The notes under the pieces were generated by a model. The model was not told where the DNA came from and ran no database searches. It saw only the letters and a list, made by a program, of their open reading frames with translations. From positions 1,550,001 through 1,614,000 of the forward strand of contig NZ_CP049037.1 in assembly GCF_011040495.1 (NCBI RefSeq): DNA of 64,000 bases. The letters are read 5' to 3'. This stretch comes from Pseudohalocynthiibacter aestuariivivens (GTDB lineage: Bacteria > Pseudomonadota > Alphaproteobacteria > Rhodobacterales > Rhodobacteraceae). A program made the translations under genes and the position numbers. The stretch's first letter is position 1. Each line of letters starts with the position of its first letter. Of this stretch, positions 56,777 to 64,000 are shown piece by piece.

Positions 56777-57801
56777 CGTGTGGCTCCCATCATAGCAAGT
56801 CGGATCAACGTCCTTTCCACCAGTGCCATCTGTGGTGCGGTTTGCCCGGCCGAGCGAAGGTGCAGGTCGGTATCGGTCAACAGCACCAGCGCCGCCTCCA
56901 ATCGATCCGCCCCCCATTGTTGTGCTTGACGAGTCATACGATCCCGGCGCGGACCAAACACAGGTGGGCGCATTCGCGCGATCCCCTGCGAAGGCCCCCC
57001 CGGATCAGATGCCGCAGTATAAAGCGTACGAAAGTGACGCATCGCCGCAATGCACAGGCCGACAGGCTGCACACCCTGCGCCCGTAAACGCTTCATAATC
57101 GGGCCGATCTCACCCGATCGGGATTCGGCCACGATGTTTAGGACATCATCAAGATCAGCCTCGGTTGAGGCAGGCGCACAGGTCGCAACATCGTCAGTAC
57201 TGAGCGCAGCATCGCTGCCCAGCATGTACAGCGACAACTTCTCCAATGTCTGTCGGAAATCGCCGGGATCCAGCGCGCGCGACAGCGCCACAAGGTCGGT
57301 CATCGCTTCGGGTGAAACTTCCGTTAGGCCAGCCTTGCCCAGCATCGTCTCGATCTCTCCTCGGGAGGGGGGATCATCATAGATAGCTGCTGCATAAGCA
57401 TTTCCATGCGCCTCGAACGCCTTGCGTAATTTCGAGGTAGGTTTCAGCGCACCCGCCGTCACGATAACCTGAGCATCCCCCGGCTGCCAGTCCTGCAAGG
57501 CCGCAAGGATCGGGGGGGCCAGCGTCTCAGTCGCGTCCTCGACAAATGCAACGCGCGGGCCCGGAAAGAACCCTTGCGCCTTGATCGCATCCATCAGCCG
57601 AGCGGGATCTTTGCGCAGGTCAGCGGCAGGCATGCGCGTCAGACGCATTTCTTCTTCGCCTTGCGGGCCGATCAGGGCGGCGATCACCTCTTGCCGCCGC
57701 AATGCGACACGCATCGCGTCATTGCCAAAAATCAACAACCCGGTACGGGTCGCATCGGGCCGCGCAAAATAGCCCGGCGCGTCGCGCGGGCCGAGCTTCA
57801 T
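56773..57801 (-). CDS. holA: DNA polymerase III subunit delta
   Basis: Clamp-loader subunit; 342 residues with the expected helical HolA fold (LIFGNDAMRVALRRQEVI at the start; ERTLIRLAMMGATR near the end). Identification rests on these segments and the leuS-lptE-holA order typical of alphaproteobacteria. It overlaps lptE by 4 bases. Confidence 0.9.
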   Translation of the reverse strand: MKLGPRDAPGYFARPDATRTGLLIFGNDAMRVALRRQEVIAALIGPQGEEEMRLTRMPAADLRKDPARLMDAIKAQGFFPGPRVAFVEDATETLAPPILAALQDWQPGDAQVIVTAGALKPTSKLRKAFEAHGNAYAAAIYDDPPSRGEIETMLGKAGLTEVSPEAMTDLVALSRALDPGDFRQTLEKLSLYMLGSDAALSTDDVATCAPASTEADLDDVLNIVAESRSGEIGPIMKRLRAQGVQPVGLCIAAMRHFRTLYTAASDPGGPSQGIARMRPPVFGPRRDRMTRQAQQWGADRLEAALVLLTDTDLHLRSAGQTAPQMALVERTLIRLAMMGATR

Positions 57802-58295
57802 GTGGCAGACGTCGGAGCAGCGACGACCAACCGCGTGATCATCATATCTGCCAGAATCGACATCAGTCGCTCGCGCGCGTCACGCTCTGCCGCCTGCGTC
57901 GCAACGGTAGAGCCCGAGGCGGAATATCCGGTAAAGTTGTTGACCTTGCCAGACGTCACAACGGCACCTGTCTGCAAATGTCGTAGGGCATAAGTGACTT
58001 CACCCAGCAGGTTATAGCGCTGCGTCACGTCATTCTGGTCGATGGCAATCGCTTCTTCGTCGACCTTGATCGCATAAGACAGGCCATAAGTGGCGGGGCT
58101 GCCACGGCCCAGCCGTTCCTCGATCTCTCGGACCAGCAAAAACGCATCCCGTGTTTTAGGCGCGTCAGTCAACACCGCGTCTTGCAGCGCGGCCCCCCCT
58201 CCGCCGGGTCCGTAAACAGGCGTAAACCCACAGGCACAGAGTACCGCAAGGCTACCGAGGCAGAAGAGACGTCGGGAATGGCGTGTGTCGATCAT
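57798..58295 (-). CDS. lptE: LPS-assembly lipoprotein LptE
   Basis: Outer-membrane lipoprotein partner of LptD. 165 residues with a lipoprotein signal (RLFCLGSLAVLCACGFTPVYG; Cys about 22) and the typical FTPVYGPGG start of mature LptE in this group. Overlaps holA by 4 bases and lies 77 bases after leuS in the same direction. Confidence 0.9.
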   Translation of the reverse strand: MIDTRHSRRLFCLGSLAVLCACGFTPVYGPGGGGAALQDAVLTDAPKTRDAFLLVREIEERLGRGSPATYGLSYAIKVDEEAIAIDQNDVTQRYNLLGEVTYALRHLQTGAVVTSGKVNNFTGYSASGSTVATQAAERDARERLMSILADMMITRLVVAAPTSAT

Positions 58296-58372
58296 GTCAA
58301 AAACGTATCACCAGTTGCATTCATGCGCGGCATTTGGACGGCCATCAGATAGTGGCCGCGAGCGGAAACGCC

Positions 58373-60922
58373 CTAGACAACCACATTCACGATCCGCCCC
58401 GGGACAACAATCACCTTCTTGGGCTGCGCACCGTCCATCGCTCTTTGCACAGCATCCAGTGCCAGCGCGACTTTTTCAACCTCTTCCTTGGGCGCATCCT
58501 GCGCAACATTGATCTCGCCCCGGCGTTTGCCGTTGACCTGTACCGGCAATGTGATGGTGTCATCCACCAGCATGCTCGCATCGGCAACCGGCCAAGGTGC
58601 CGTCACGATCAGGCCCTCGCCACCCAACATCTGCCACAGCTCCTCGGCCAGATGCGGCGTCATGGGCGACATCAGCTGTGCCAGAGCAGAAGCAGCGCGG
58701 CGTTTGGCGTCCGCCCCGGCAGTGGATTTCGACAACGTGTTGGTAAAGGCATAGAGCCGCGCAATGGCCGCGTTGAAGCCAAAGCTTTCGACCCCGCCCG
58801 TCACATCATGGATCGCCTTGTGCATTTCACGCAAGAGCGCCTCGTCCGCCTCTGGCGAGCCATCGCCAGATGTATCTGCCGCGATTTCATTCACGATACG
58901 CCACACCCGGCTGAGGTGCTTGTGCGCCGCCTCGGCCCCGGCAGCCGTCCATTCCACGTCACGTTCCGGTGGGCTGTCACTCAGAACGAACCAGCGCGCC
59001 GTGTCAGCGCCGTAGGCGGATATGATACTGACAGGATCTACGACGTTCTTCTTGGACTTGGACATCTTGGCCGAAGGGATGATTTCGACGGGTGTGCCAT
59101 TAGCCAGCTTTCCGTCGGTTACGTCCTCTGGCAGGTGATATACCGGCCGGGCATTGTCATCGCGCGTCTGGTAAATCTCGTGTGTGACCATCCCTTGCGT
59201 AAACAACGCATTGAACGGCTCGACCGCCGATTTCGGCAGGTGTCCGGTAATGTGCATCGCACGGGCAAAAAACCGGCTGTAGAGCAGGTGCAGAATCGCA
59301 TGCTCGATGCCGCCGATATACTGATCGACGTTCATCCAGTACGCCGCTTCGGCCAGATCGGTCGGCGTATCCGCACGCGGCGCGGTGAAGCGCGCAAAAT
59401 ACCAAGAGCTGTCCACGAACGTGTCCATCGTGTCGGTCTCGCGCAGCGCGACCCTGCCGCATGCCGGGCAACTGGTCTGCCGCCACGTCGGGTGACGATC
59501 CAGCGGGTTGCCGGGAACATCGAAACTGACATCATCGGGCAGGCGGACGGGCAGGTTTTCCTTGGCCTCGGGCACGACGCCGCACGCCTCGCAATGCACC
59601 ACCGGAATCGGGCATCCCCAATACCGCTGCCGACTAAGCCCCCAGTCGCGCAGACGGAATTTCGTGACGCCTTGCCCGACGCCTTGCCCTTCGCAAAAGT
59701 CGATGGCCGCGTCGATAGCTTCGTTCCCTGTCTGATGGGCCTCGCCCGCAAAGCCGCTGTTATAGAAAACGGTTTCGGTTTTGGGCGGCACATAAGCCTC
59801 GTTCAGGTCAGGCGACGCATCCTCGGATGGCAGATAGGTCGGGATGATCGGCAGGTCGTATTTGCGGGCGAAATCAAAATCCCGCTGGTCATGCGCAGGA
59901 CAGCCGAAAATCGCGCCGGTGCCGTAATCCATCAGAATGAAATTGGCGACATAAACCGGCAATTCCCACGATGTATCGAATGGATGACGGACCCGGAACC
60001 CAGTGTCATAGCCGCGCTTCTCCGCGGTCTCCAATGCTTCGGCGGTGGTGCCACCTTTGCGACATTCTGCACTGAACGCCGCCAGCGCCTCATCGCTTTT
60101 CTCCAATTGCTTGGCCAGCGGGTGATCGGGCGACACACCGATAAAACTCGCGCCCAGCAACGTGTCAGGGCGCGTGGTATAGACCTCGACCCGGTCGAAC
60201 CCTTCAGGTCCGTCAATCAGCGAAAAGGAGAACTGCAAACCGCGCGATTTGCCGATCCAGTTTTCCTGCATCAGCCGCACCTTGGCAGGCCAGTCGTCGA
60301 GGGTATCAAGTGCATCCAGCAATTCTTCGGCCATGTCGGAAATCTTGAAGAACCACTGCGTCAGCTCGCGCCGCTCAACATCCGCGCCAGAACGCCACCC
60401 CTTGCCGTCGATGACCTGCTCATTGGCCAGCACCGTCATGTCCACCGGATCCCAGTTGACCACCGCATTCTTGCGATAAACCAGCCCGGCCTCCAACATA
60501 TCGAGGAACAGCGCCTGTTGCTGGCCATAGTATTCTGGATCGCAGGTAGCAAATTCGCGGCTCCAGTCAATGCTCAGGCCCAGAGGTTTCATTTGATCGC
60601 GCATGTCGGCGATATTCTGATAGGTCCAGTCCTTTGGATGACCGCCAATCGCCATGGCCGCGTTCTCTGCTGGCATGCCGAACGCGTCCCAGCCCATCGG
60701 GTGCAGCACGTTATGACCGGTCGCCAGCTTATGCCGCGCGATCACGTCACCCATCGTGTAGTTGCGGACATGCCCCATATGGATACGACCCGACGGATAC
60801 GGGAACATTTCCAGCACATAGTATTTCGGCTTGTCATCCGAGCGGGCAGCCCGGAACACAGATGCCTTTTCCCAGGCGTCCTGCCATCTGGCTTCGATCT
60901 CGGCGGCGGAATAGCGCGACAT
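58373..60922 (-). CDS. leuS: Leucyl-tRNA synthetase
   Basis: 849-residue class I synthetase for leucine. HIGH motif [20 protein letters not shown], editing/CP1 domain in the middle, KMSKS as [13 protein letters not shown] near residue 620, and a C-terminal domain ending GRIVNVVV. The start at 60922 ([14 protein letters not shown]) is supported by AAGGGG about 9 bases upstream; an earlier TTG is less likely. Followed by lptE-holA. Confidence 0.98.
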   Translation of the reverse strand: MSRYSAAEIEARWQDAWEKASVFRAARSDDKPKYYVLEMFPYPSGRIHMGHVRNYTMGDVIARHKLATGHNVLHPMGWDAFGMPAENAAMAIGGHPKDWTYQNIADMRDQMKPLGLSIDWSREFATCDPEYYGQQQALFLDMLEAGLVYRKNAVVNWDPVDMTVLANEQVIDGKGWRSGADVERRELTQWFFKISDMAEELLDALDTLDDWPAKVRLMQENWIGKSRGLQFSFSLIDGPEGFDRVEVYTTRPDTLLGASFIGVSPDHPLAKQLEKSDEALAAFSAECRKGGTTAEALETAEKRGYDTGFRVRHPFDTSWELPVYVANFILMDYGTGAIFGCPAHDQRDFDFARKYDLPIIPTYLPSEDASPDLNEAYVPPKTETVFYNSGFAGEAHQTGNEAIDAAIDFCEGQGVGQGVTKFRLRDWGLSRQRYWGCPIPVVHCEACGVVPEAKENLPVRLPDDVSFDVPGNPLDRHPTWRQTSCPACGRVALRETDTMDTFVDSSWYFARFTAPRADTPTDLAEAAYWMNVDQYIGGIEHAILHLLYSRFFARAMHITGHLPKSAVEPFNALFTQGMVTHEIYQTRDDNARPVYHLPEDVTDGKLANGTPVEIIPSAKMSKSKKNVVDPVSIISAYGADTARWFVLSDSPPERDVEWTAAGAEAAHKHLSRVWRIVNEIAADTSGDGSPEADEALLREMHKAIHDVTGGVESFGFNAAIARLYAFTNTLSKSTAGADAKRRAASALAQLMSPMTPHLAEELWQMLGGEGLIVTAPWPVADASMLVDDTITLPVQVNGKRRGEINVAQDAPKEEVEKVALALDAVQRAMDGAQPKKVIVVPGRIVNVVV

Positions 60923-61115
60923 GGGCGGCGCCCCTTCTTTGGTCAAAATGCGTCGTTAGCGGTGATAGGCCGGGCGCGGCGCAGGGTCCAGAGGCAGGTG
61001 GAGATTAGCATCGCTGTTTGGGTCTGTTTGGCTCACATTACGGGCACGCCGCCCTATGCAGCCCGCCCCACCCCGCCTATAACGGGACAAAAAGGGCAGC
61101 AGGCAGCGCAGGCAT

Positions 61116-62366
61116 ATGAAGATCCTATTCATTCACCAGAATTTTCCCGGCCAATACAAACATCTGGCTCCGGCACTGGCAGAAGCCGGGCATGACTGCA
61201 TCGCCCTGACCTTACGCGTAAAGGATGCGACGAACTGGAAAGGTGTAGATGTTCGTCCATATACGTTGCCCAAGCGCGATGGCCAAAAACTGCATCCCTG
61301 GCTGCTGGACCTTGATACCAAGGTAACGCGCGGCGAGGCATGCTATCGCGCCGCCCGTGCGCTGCGCGATCAGGGTTACAAGCCCGATATCATTCTCGCA
61401 CATCCCGGCTGGGGCGAATCGATGTTCCTGCGTGATCTGTGGCCTCGCGCGCGATTGGGTCTTTATTGCGAACTTTATCACGAGCCGGGTTATCCACATC
61501 TGGATTTTGACCCGGAGTTTCCCTCGAACGATCCTGAATCGCAGCCGCTGCGCATTCGATTGAAGAACCTGAACAACCATTTGCATTTCCCAATGGCTGA
61601 GGCCGGGATCAGTCCGACGCGATTTCAGGCTGACACTTTCCCGGCGGAATTCCGCGACAGGATCACGATCTGCCACGACGGGATCGATACCGCGATGTCC
61701 AGACCCGCACCCAACGTGCGGTTAAAGCTGAAAGGGCACACCGAATATACGCGCGACGACGAGATCATCACATTCGTCAATCGCAATCTGGAACCCTACC
61801 GCGGCTATCACGTTTTTATGCGGGCGCTGCCAAGGCTGCTAAAGGAGCGCCCGAACGCTAGGGTCATCATCATCGGCGGCGACGAAGTCAGCTACGGTGC
61901 CCAACCGCCCGGTGACAAAACCTGGAAACAGATATTTCGCGAAGAGGTCGCAAGCCAGATCAGCGCAGAGAACTGGAAGCGCGTGCATTTTCTGGGTCGC
62001 ATTCCTCACACCGATTTCACCCGCATTCTACAACTCAGCCGGGTTCATGTGTACCTGACCTATCCCTTCGTCCTCAGCTGGAGCCTTATGGAGGCGATGG
62101 CCTGCGAGGCTGCGATCGTCGCCAGCGACACTGCCCCGGTGCGCGAGGTGATCACCGATGATGAAACGGGCCGCATGATCGATTTCTTTGACGGTGAAAC
62201 ACTGGTGGATGAGGTCTGCGAACTGCTGGAGGATGCCGAGGCGCGCGCCGATCTGGGGCGCAATGCCCGCGCCCTCATGCAATCGCAATATGATCTTAAA
62301 ACGATCTGTCTGCCGCGTCAGATTAAATGGGTGACAGAACTGATGGATCTGCCGCTGGTTGTCTGA
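61116..62366 (+). CDS. GT4-like glycosyltransferase
   Basis: A 416-residue GT-B glycosyltransferase: MKILFIHQNFPGQYKHLAPA at the N terminus, ITFVNRNLEPYRGYHVFMRALP and YPFVLSWSLMEAMACEAAIVAS for the nucleotide-sugar side of the C domain. Typical of surface polysaccharide or exopolysaccharide formation. Its neighbours (leuS and an acetyltransferase) have no obvious link; it interrupts the usual leuS/DUF3576 neighbourhood. Confidence 0.88.
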   Translation: MKILFIHQNFPGQYKHLAPALAEAGHDCIALTLRVKDATNWKGVDVRPYTLPKRDGQKLHPWLLDLDTKVTRGEACYRAARALRDQGYKPDIILAHPGWGESMFLRDLWPRARLGLYCELYHEPGYPHLDFDPEFPSNDPESQPLRIRLKNLNNHLHFPMAEAGISPTRFQADTFPAEFRDRITICHDGIDTAMSRPAPNVRLKLKGHTEYTRDDEIITFVNRNLEPYRGYHVFMRALPRLLKERPNARVIIIGGDEVSYGAQPPGDKTWKQIFREEVASQISAENWKRVHFLGRIPHTDFTRILQLSRVHVYLTYPFVLSWSLMEAMACEAAIVASDTAPVREVITDDETGRMIDFFDGETLVDEVCELLEDAEARADLGRNARALMQSQYDLKTICLPRQIKWVTELMDLPLVV

Positions 62367-62386
62367 CGGAAAATCAACAAAGTGTA

Positions 62387-62839
62387 CTAGCTGTTCTTCT
62401 CATAGACAATAAACGGCGTTTTTTCTGCAACCTTGTCGTAGAGCATACGCCCTTTGTAATTGAATTCCTGCGTCTGCCAATAGATGCCCGGTATACCCGC
62501 CGACTGGGCCGTGGCATGTACCGCCTCGATCAATGCACGCCCGACGCCCTTGCCGCGTATCGCAGGGTCCGCATAAAGGTCCATCAGGTAACAAGTGTCC
62601 TCGACCGACCACAAAATGCGGTGGAAAAGAAAATGGGCAAGGCCCACAGGGCGGCCATCCAATTCGGCAATGAGCCCCTGATATTCTCCCGGCTGACCGC
62701 TTAGCAAACGCGAGAACGCCGTTTGGAATACCTCTTCAGGCAGCTTTGTCTCGTAAAATTCCAGATAGGCCGTCCAAAGACGGTGCCAGTCGGCGTGATC
62801 GTCCTCGCTCAATGGTCGAATCAGAATATCAGCAGTCAC
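62387..62839 (-). CDS. GNAT-family N-acetyltransferase
   Basis: About 150 residues; acetyl-CoA fold with LMDLYADPAIRGKGVGRALIEAV (the R/Q-x-x-G-x-G/A loop) and LIAELDGRPVGLAHFLFH. The start chosen is GTG 62839 (MTADILIRPLSED) because AAGGGACGCATC sits just upstream; an in-frame ATG 24 bases earlier has no room for its ribosome site. Substrate unknown. Confidence 0.85.
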   Translation of the reverse strand: MTADILIRPLSEDDHADWHRLWTAYLEFYETKLPEEVFQTAFSRLLSGQPGEYQGLIAELDGRPVGLAHFLFHRILWSVEDTCYLMDLYADPAIRGKGVGRALIEAVHATAQSAGIPGIYWQTQEFNYKGRMLYDKVAEKTPFIVYEKNS

Positions 62840-62991
62840 GATGCGTCCCTTTTCAATAGCCATCCTTCGAAGCAGGGTAATCCATAGATTACACCCCAAA
62901 GGTACCATCACAGCCTAGGATTCGATTATCGCTCTGTCAGCCTCTTCCTCAATCGACTGTATGCCCCAAAGGCGCACAGACGGTTCGAGGA

Positions 62992-63489
62992 TCAGAACTT
63001 ACCCGCTTGGATTCGGAGCTGGCGCGCACGTGACAGGATGGCGTCCTCGACCGCACGCTGGGTGCCTGCCGCAACGGGTCCACCCTTGGACTGTAGTGCC
63101 ACATTGAGCGACCGCGCATCAAGCGCCGGATCACTGATCAGGATCGTCGCCCGGTAGGCACGTCCGCCACCCGGTGGAACGCCATACCCGGTAGAAATCA
63201 CGCCAGTAAAGGGATCAGCAGACTGGATCGGCAGAAAATCGAGCACATCCAGCGATGCGGTCCACAAGAAGCGGTTCACCTTGACACCGGTTTTATCGCC
63301 ACGGAACGCATCAAAAATGCTGGTGCCGTTGGTCACGCCGCCTGTGGTCGCCTCTTTGCCGCCTTCGACCTTGACCGCATCGGGATCGAACTTCGGTGGC
63401 TCGTTACCGCAGGCGGCCACGATGACCAGACAGGCCAGCATCCCGAATACACGCTTTGCAGAAGAAAAGATCATACCACCGCCCGACAT
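62992..63489 (-). CDS. DUF3576 lipoprotein
   Basis: 166 residues with a lipobox (LACLVIVAACGNEPPK) and the DUF3576 core (SIFDAFRGDKTGVKVNRFLW, LDVLDFLPIQSADPFTGVI). Outer-membrane or periplasmic lipoprotein of unknown function, usually directly upstream of leuS. The start 63489 (MSGGGMIFSS) follows AGAGGGG; here the leuS neighbourhood is broken by two inserted genes. Confidence 0.88.
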   Translation of the reverse strand: MSGGGMIFSSAKRVFGMLACLVIVAACGNEPPKFDPDAVKVEGGKEATTGGVTNGTSIFDAFRGDKTGVKVNRFLWTASLDVLDFLPIQSADPFTGVISTGYGVPPGGGRAYRATILISDPALDARSLNVALQSKGGPVAAGTQRAVEDAILSRARQLRIQAGKF

Positions 63490-63640
63490 TAATTGCCCCT
63501 CTCTACTATCCAAGCTGCGCCATCGGAGCAAGCGGTTTAGCTTTACCAGCGCCGGGATGCCAATTCACAGTTTGCATCCGGTCCCGTGCCTGATCTACTC
63601 CTGCCCCATAGCCGCAGCGTTAAACCGGAGAGACAGATTC

Positions 63641-64000
63641 ATGAGCTTAAGCGATATCACCACCCGAGTCCGCGCCGCCGCGATCGACTCAGGCCGATCC
63701 GCCGATTCCGTGACGCTGATCGCAGTATCCAAAGTGCAACCAGACACACGGGTAGAAGCCGTGCTATCCGAAGGACATAGGTGTTTCGGCGAGAACCGCG
63801 TGCAGGAGGCCGCCGGCAAGTGGCCCGAATTCCGCAAAACGTTCGACGGGGTGGACTTGCATCTGATCGGTCCACTCCAAAGTAACAAGGTGCGTCAGGC
63901 ACTTGATCTGTTTCAATCCATCCATTCCGTGGACCGTCCAAAGCTCGCCCGTACCATTGCTCGTGTCGCGCAGGAGGAAGGGCATTGTCCGGATCTCTTC
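63641..64000 (+). CDS. YggS/PLPBP PLP-homeostasis protein (3' end outside window)
   Basis: Starts at ATG 63641 with GGAGAG upstream and runs off the right edge after 120 codons. MSLSDITTRVRAAAIDSGRS, then the PLP lysine in TLIAVSKVQPDT, GHRCFGENRVQEAAGKW and HLIGPLQSNKVRQAL are unmistakable YggS/ALR-like features. The protein binds PLP and balances vitamin B6 and amino-acid pools. Confidence 0.95.
   Translation, partial: MSLSDITTRVRAAAIDSGRSADSVTLIAVSKVQPDTRVEAVLSEGHRCFGENRVQEAAGKWPEFRKTFDGVDLHLIGPLQSNKVRQALDLFQSIHSVDRPKLARTIARVAQEEGHCPDLF

Noticed and set aside
58283-61195. 970-residue plus-strand frame antisense to leuS
   Set aside because: It is the reverse-frame shadow of leuS in a GC-rich genome; its translation has no recognisable family motif.

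Overview
The window reads as one chromosomal segment of a Rhodobacteraceae (Roseobacter-group) alphaproteobacterium. This rests on high GC coding style, the tetrameric sarcosine oxidase genes, the hemD / mitofilin-like / hemY neighbourhood, the leuS-lptE-holA cluster, a DUF6280-type protein, a DUF3576 lipoprotein and many Roseobacter-like protein sequences. It is mostly core metabolism. There are no CRISPR arrays, prophages, transposases or rRNA genes. Identifications come from reading the translated sequence and from recall of the families; no database search was run.

Layout. 0-3.1 kb: a valyl-tRNA synthetase cut off by the left edge, carrying an in-frame REP-like palindrome pair, followed by a related palindrome cluster. 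3.1-9.6 kb: enoyl-CoA hydratase, a tiny Tat-type protein, two PLP aminotransferases, a small membrane protein, a tyrosine phosphatase, GAPDH and a nitrilase-family amidase. 9.6-17.2 kb: a GlxA/AraC regulator divergent from soxBDAG (heterotetrameric sarcosine oxidase), then an FAD amine oxidase. 17.2-21.9 kb: tRNA-Gly, a glycosyltransferase, ygfZ, efp, a DUF6280-type protein and cobQ. 22-27.4 kb: a PopZ-like acidic protein, TolC, Pcm and a membrane NDP-sugar dehydratase. 27.4-32.4 kb: glycerol catabolism (glpR, glpD, glpK) plus a glycosyltransferase. 32.5-36.5 kb: a DMT transporter, an unknown methyltransferase-like protein, a YHS protein and a LacI regulator interrupted by one stop codon.

36.5-43.1 kb: hemY, a mitofilin-like protein and hemD on the minus strand, with the overlapping tsaD-gpsA-yciI-EVE operon running the other way. 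43.1-44.4 kb: a decayed secreted-protein gene, a DUF1761 membrane protein and two minus-strand terminators. 44.4-50 kb: 1-Cys peroxiredoxin, aldehyde dehydrogenase, two surface-glycan transferases (GT25, GT11), an unusual kinase-like protein with an acyl-CoA-synthetase-like tail, and an RluA-type enzyme. 50-57 kb: divergent hemC/hemE, a MscS channel, a flavoprotein, a GST, a GFA-type zinc protein and a secreted alpha/beta hydrolase. 56.8-64 kb: holA-lptE-leuS on the minus strand, then a glycosyltransferase and an acetyltransferase lying between leuS and the DUF3576 lipoprotein, then a YggS gene cut off by the right edge.

Themes. Three tetrapyrrole genes (hemC, hemD, hemE) plus hemY lie within 15 kb, and cobQ adds the corrinoid branch. 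One-carbon and glycine metabolism is represented by soxBDAG, and YgfZ is a folate-binding relative. The best second-look items are the palindrome pair translated inside ValRS, the kinase-like/AMP-synthetase-tail fusion, the PopZ-like protein, the SoxD subunit without its zinc cysteines, and two gene remnants. I found no clear new multi-gene defence or secretion system.
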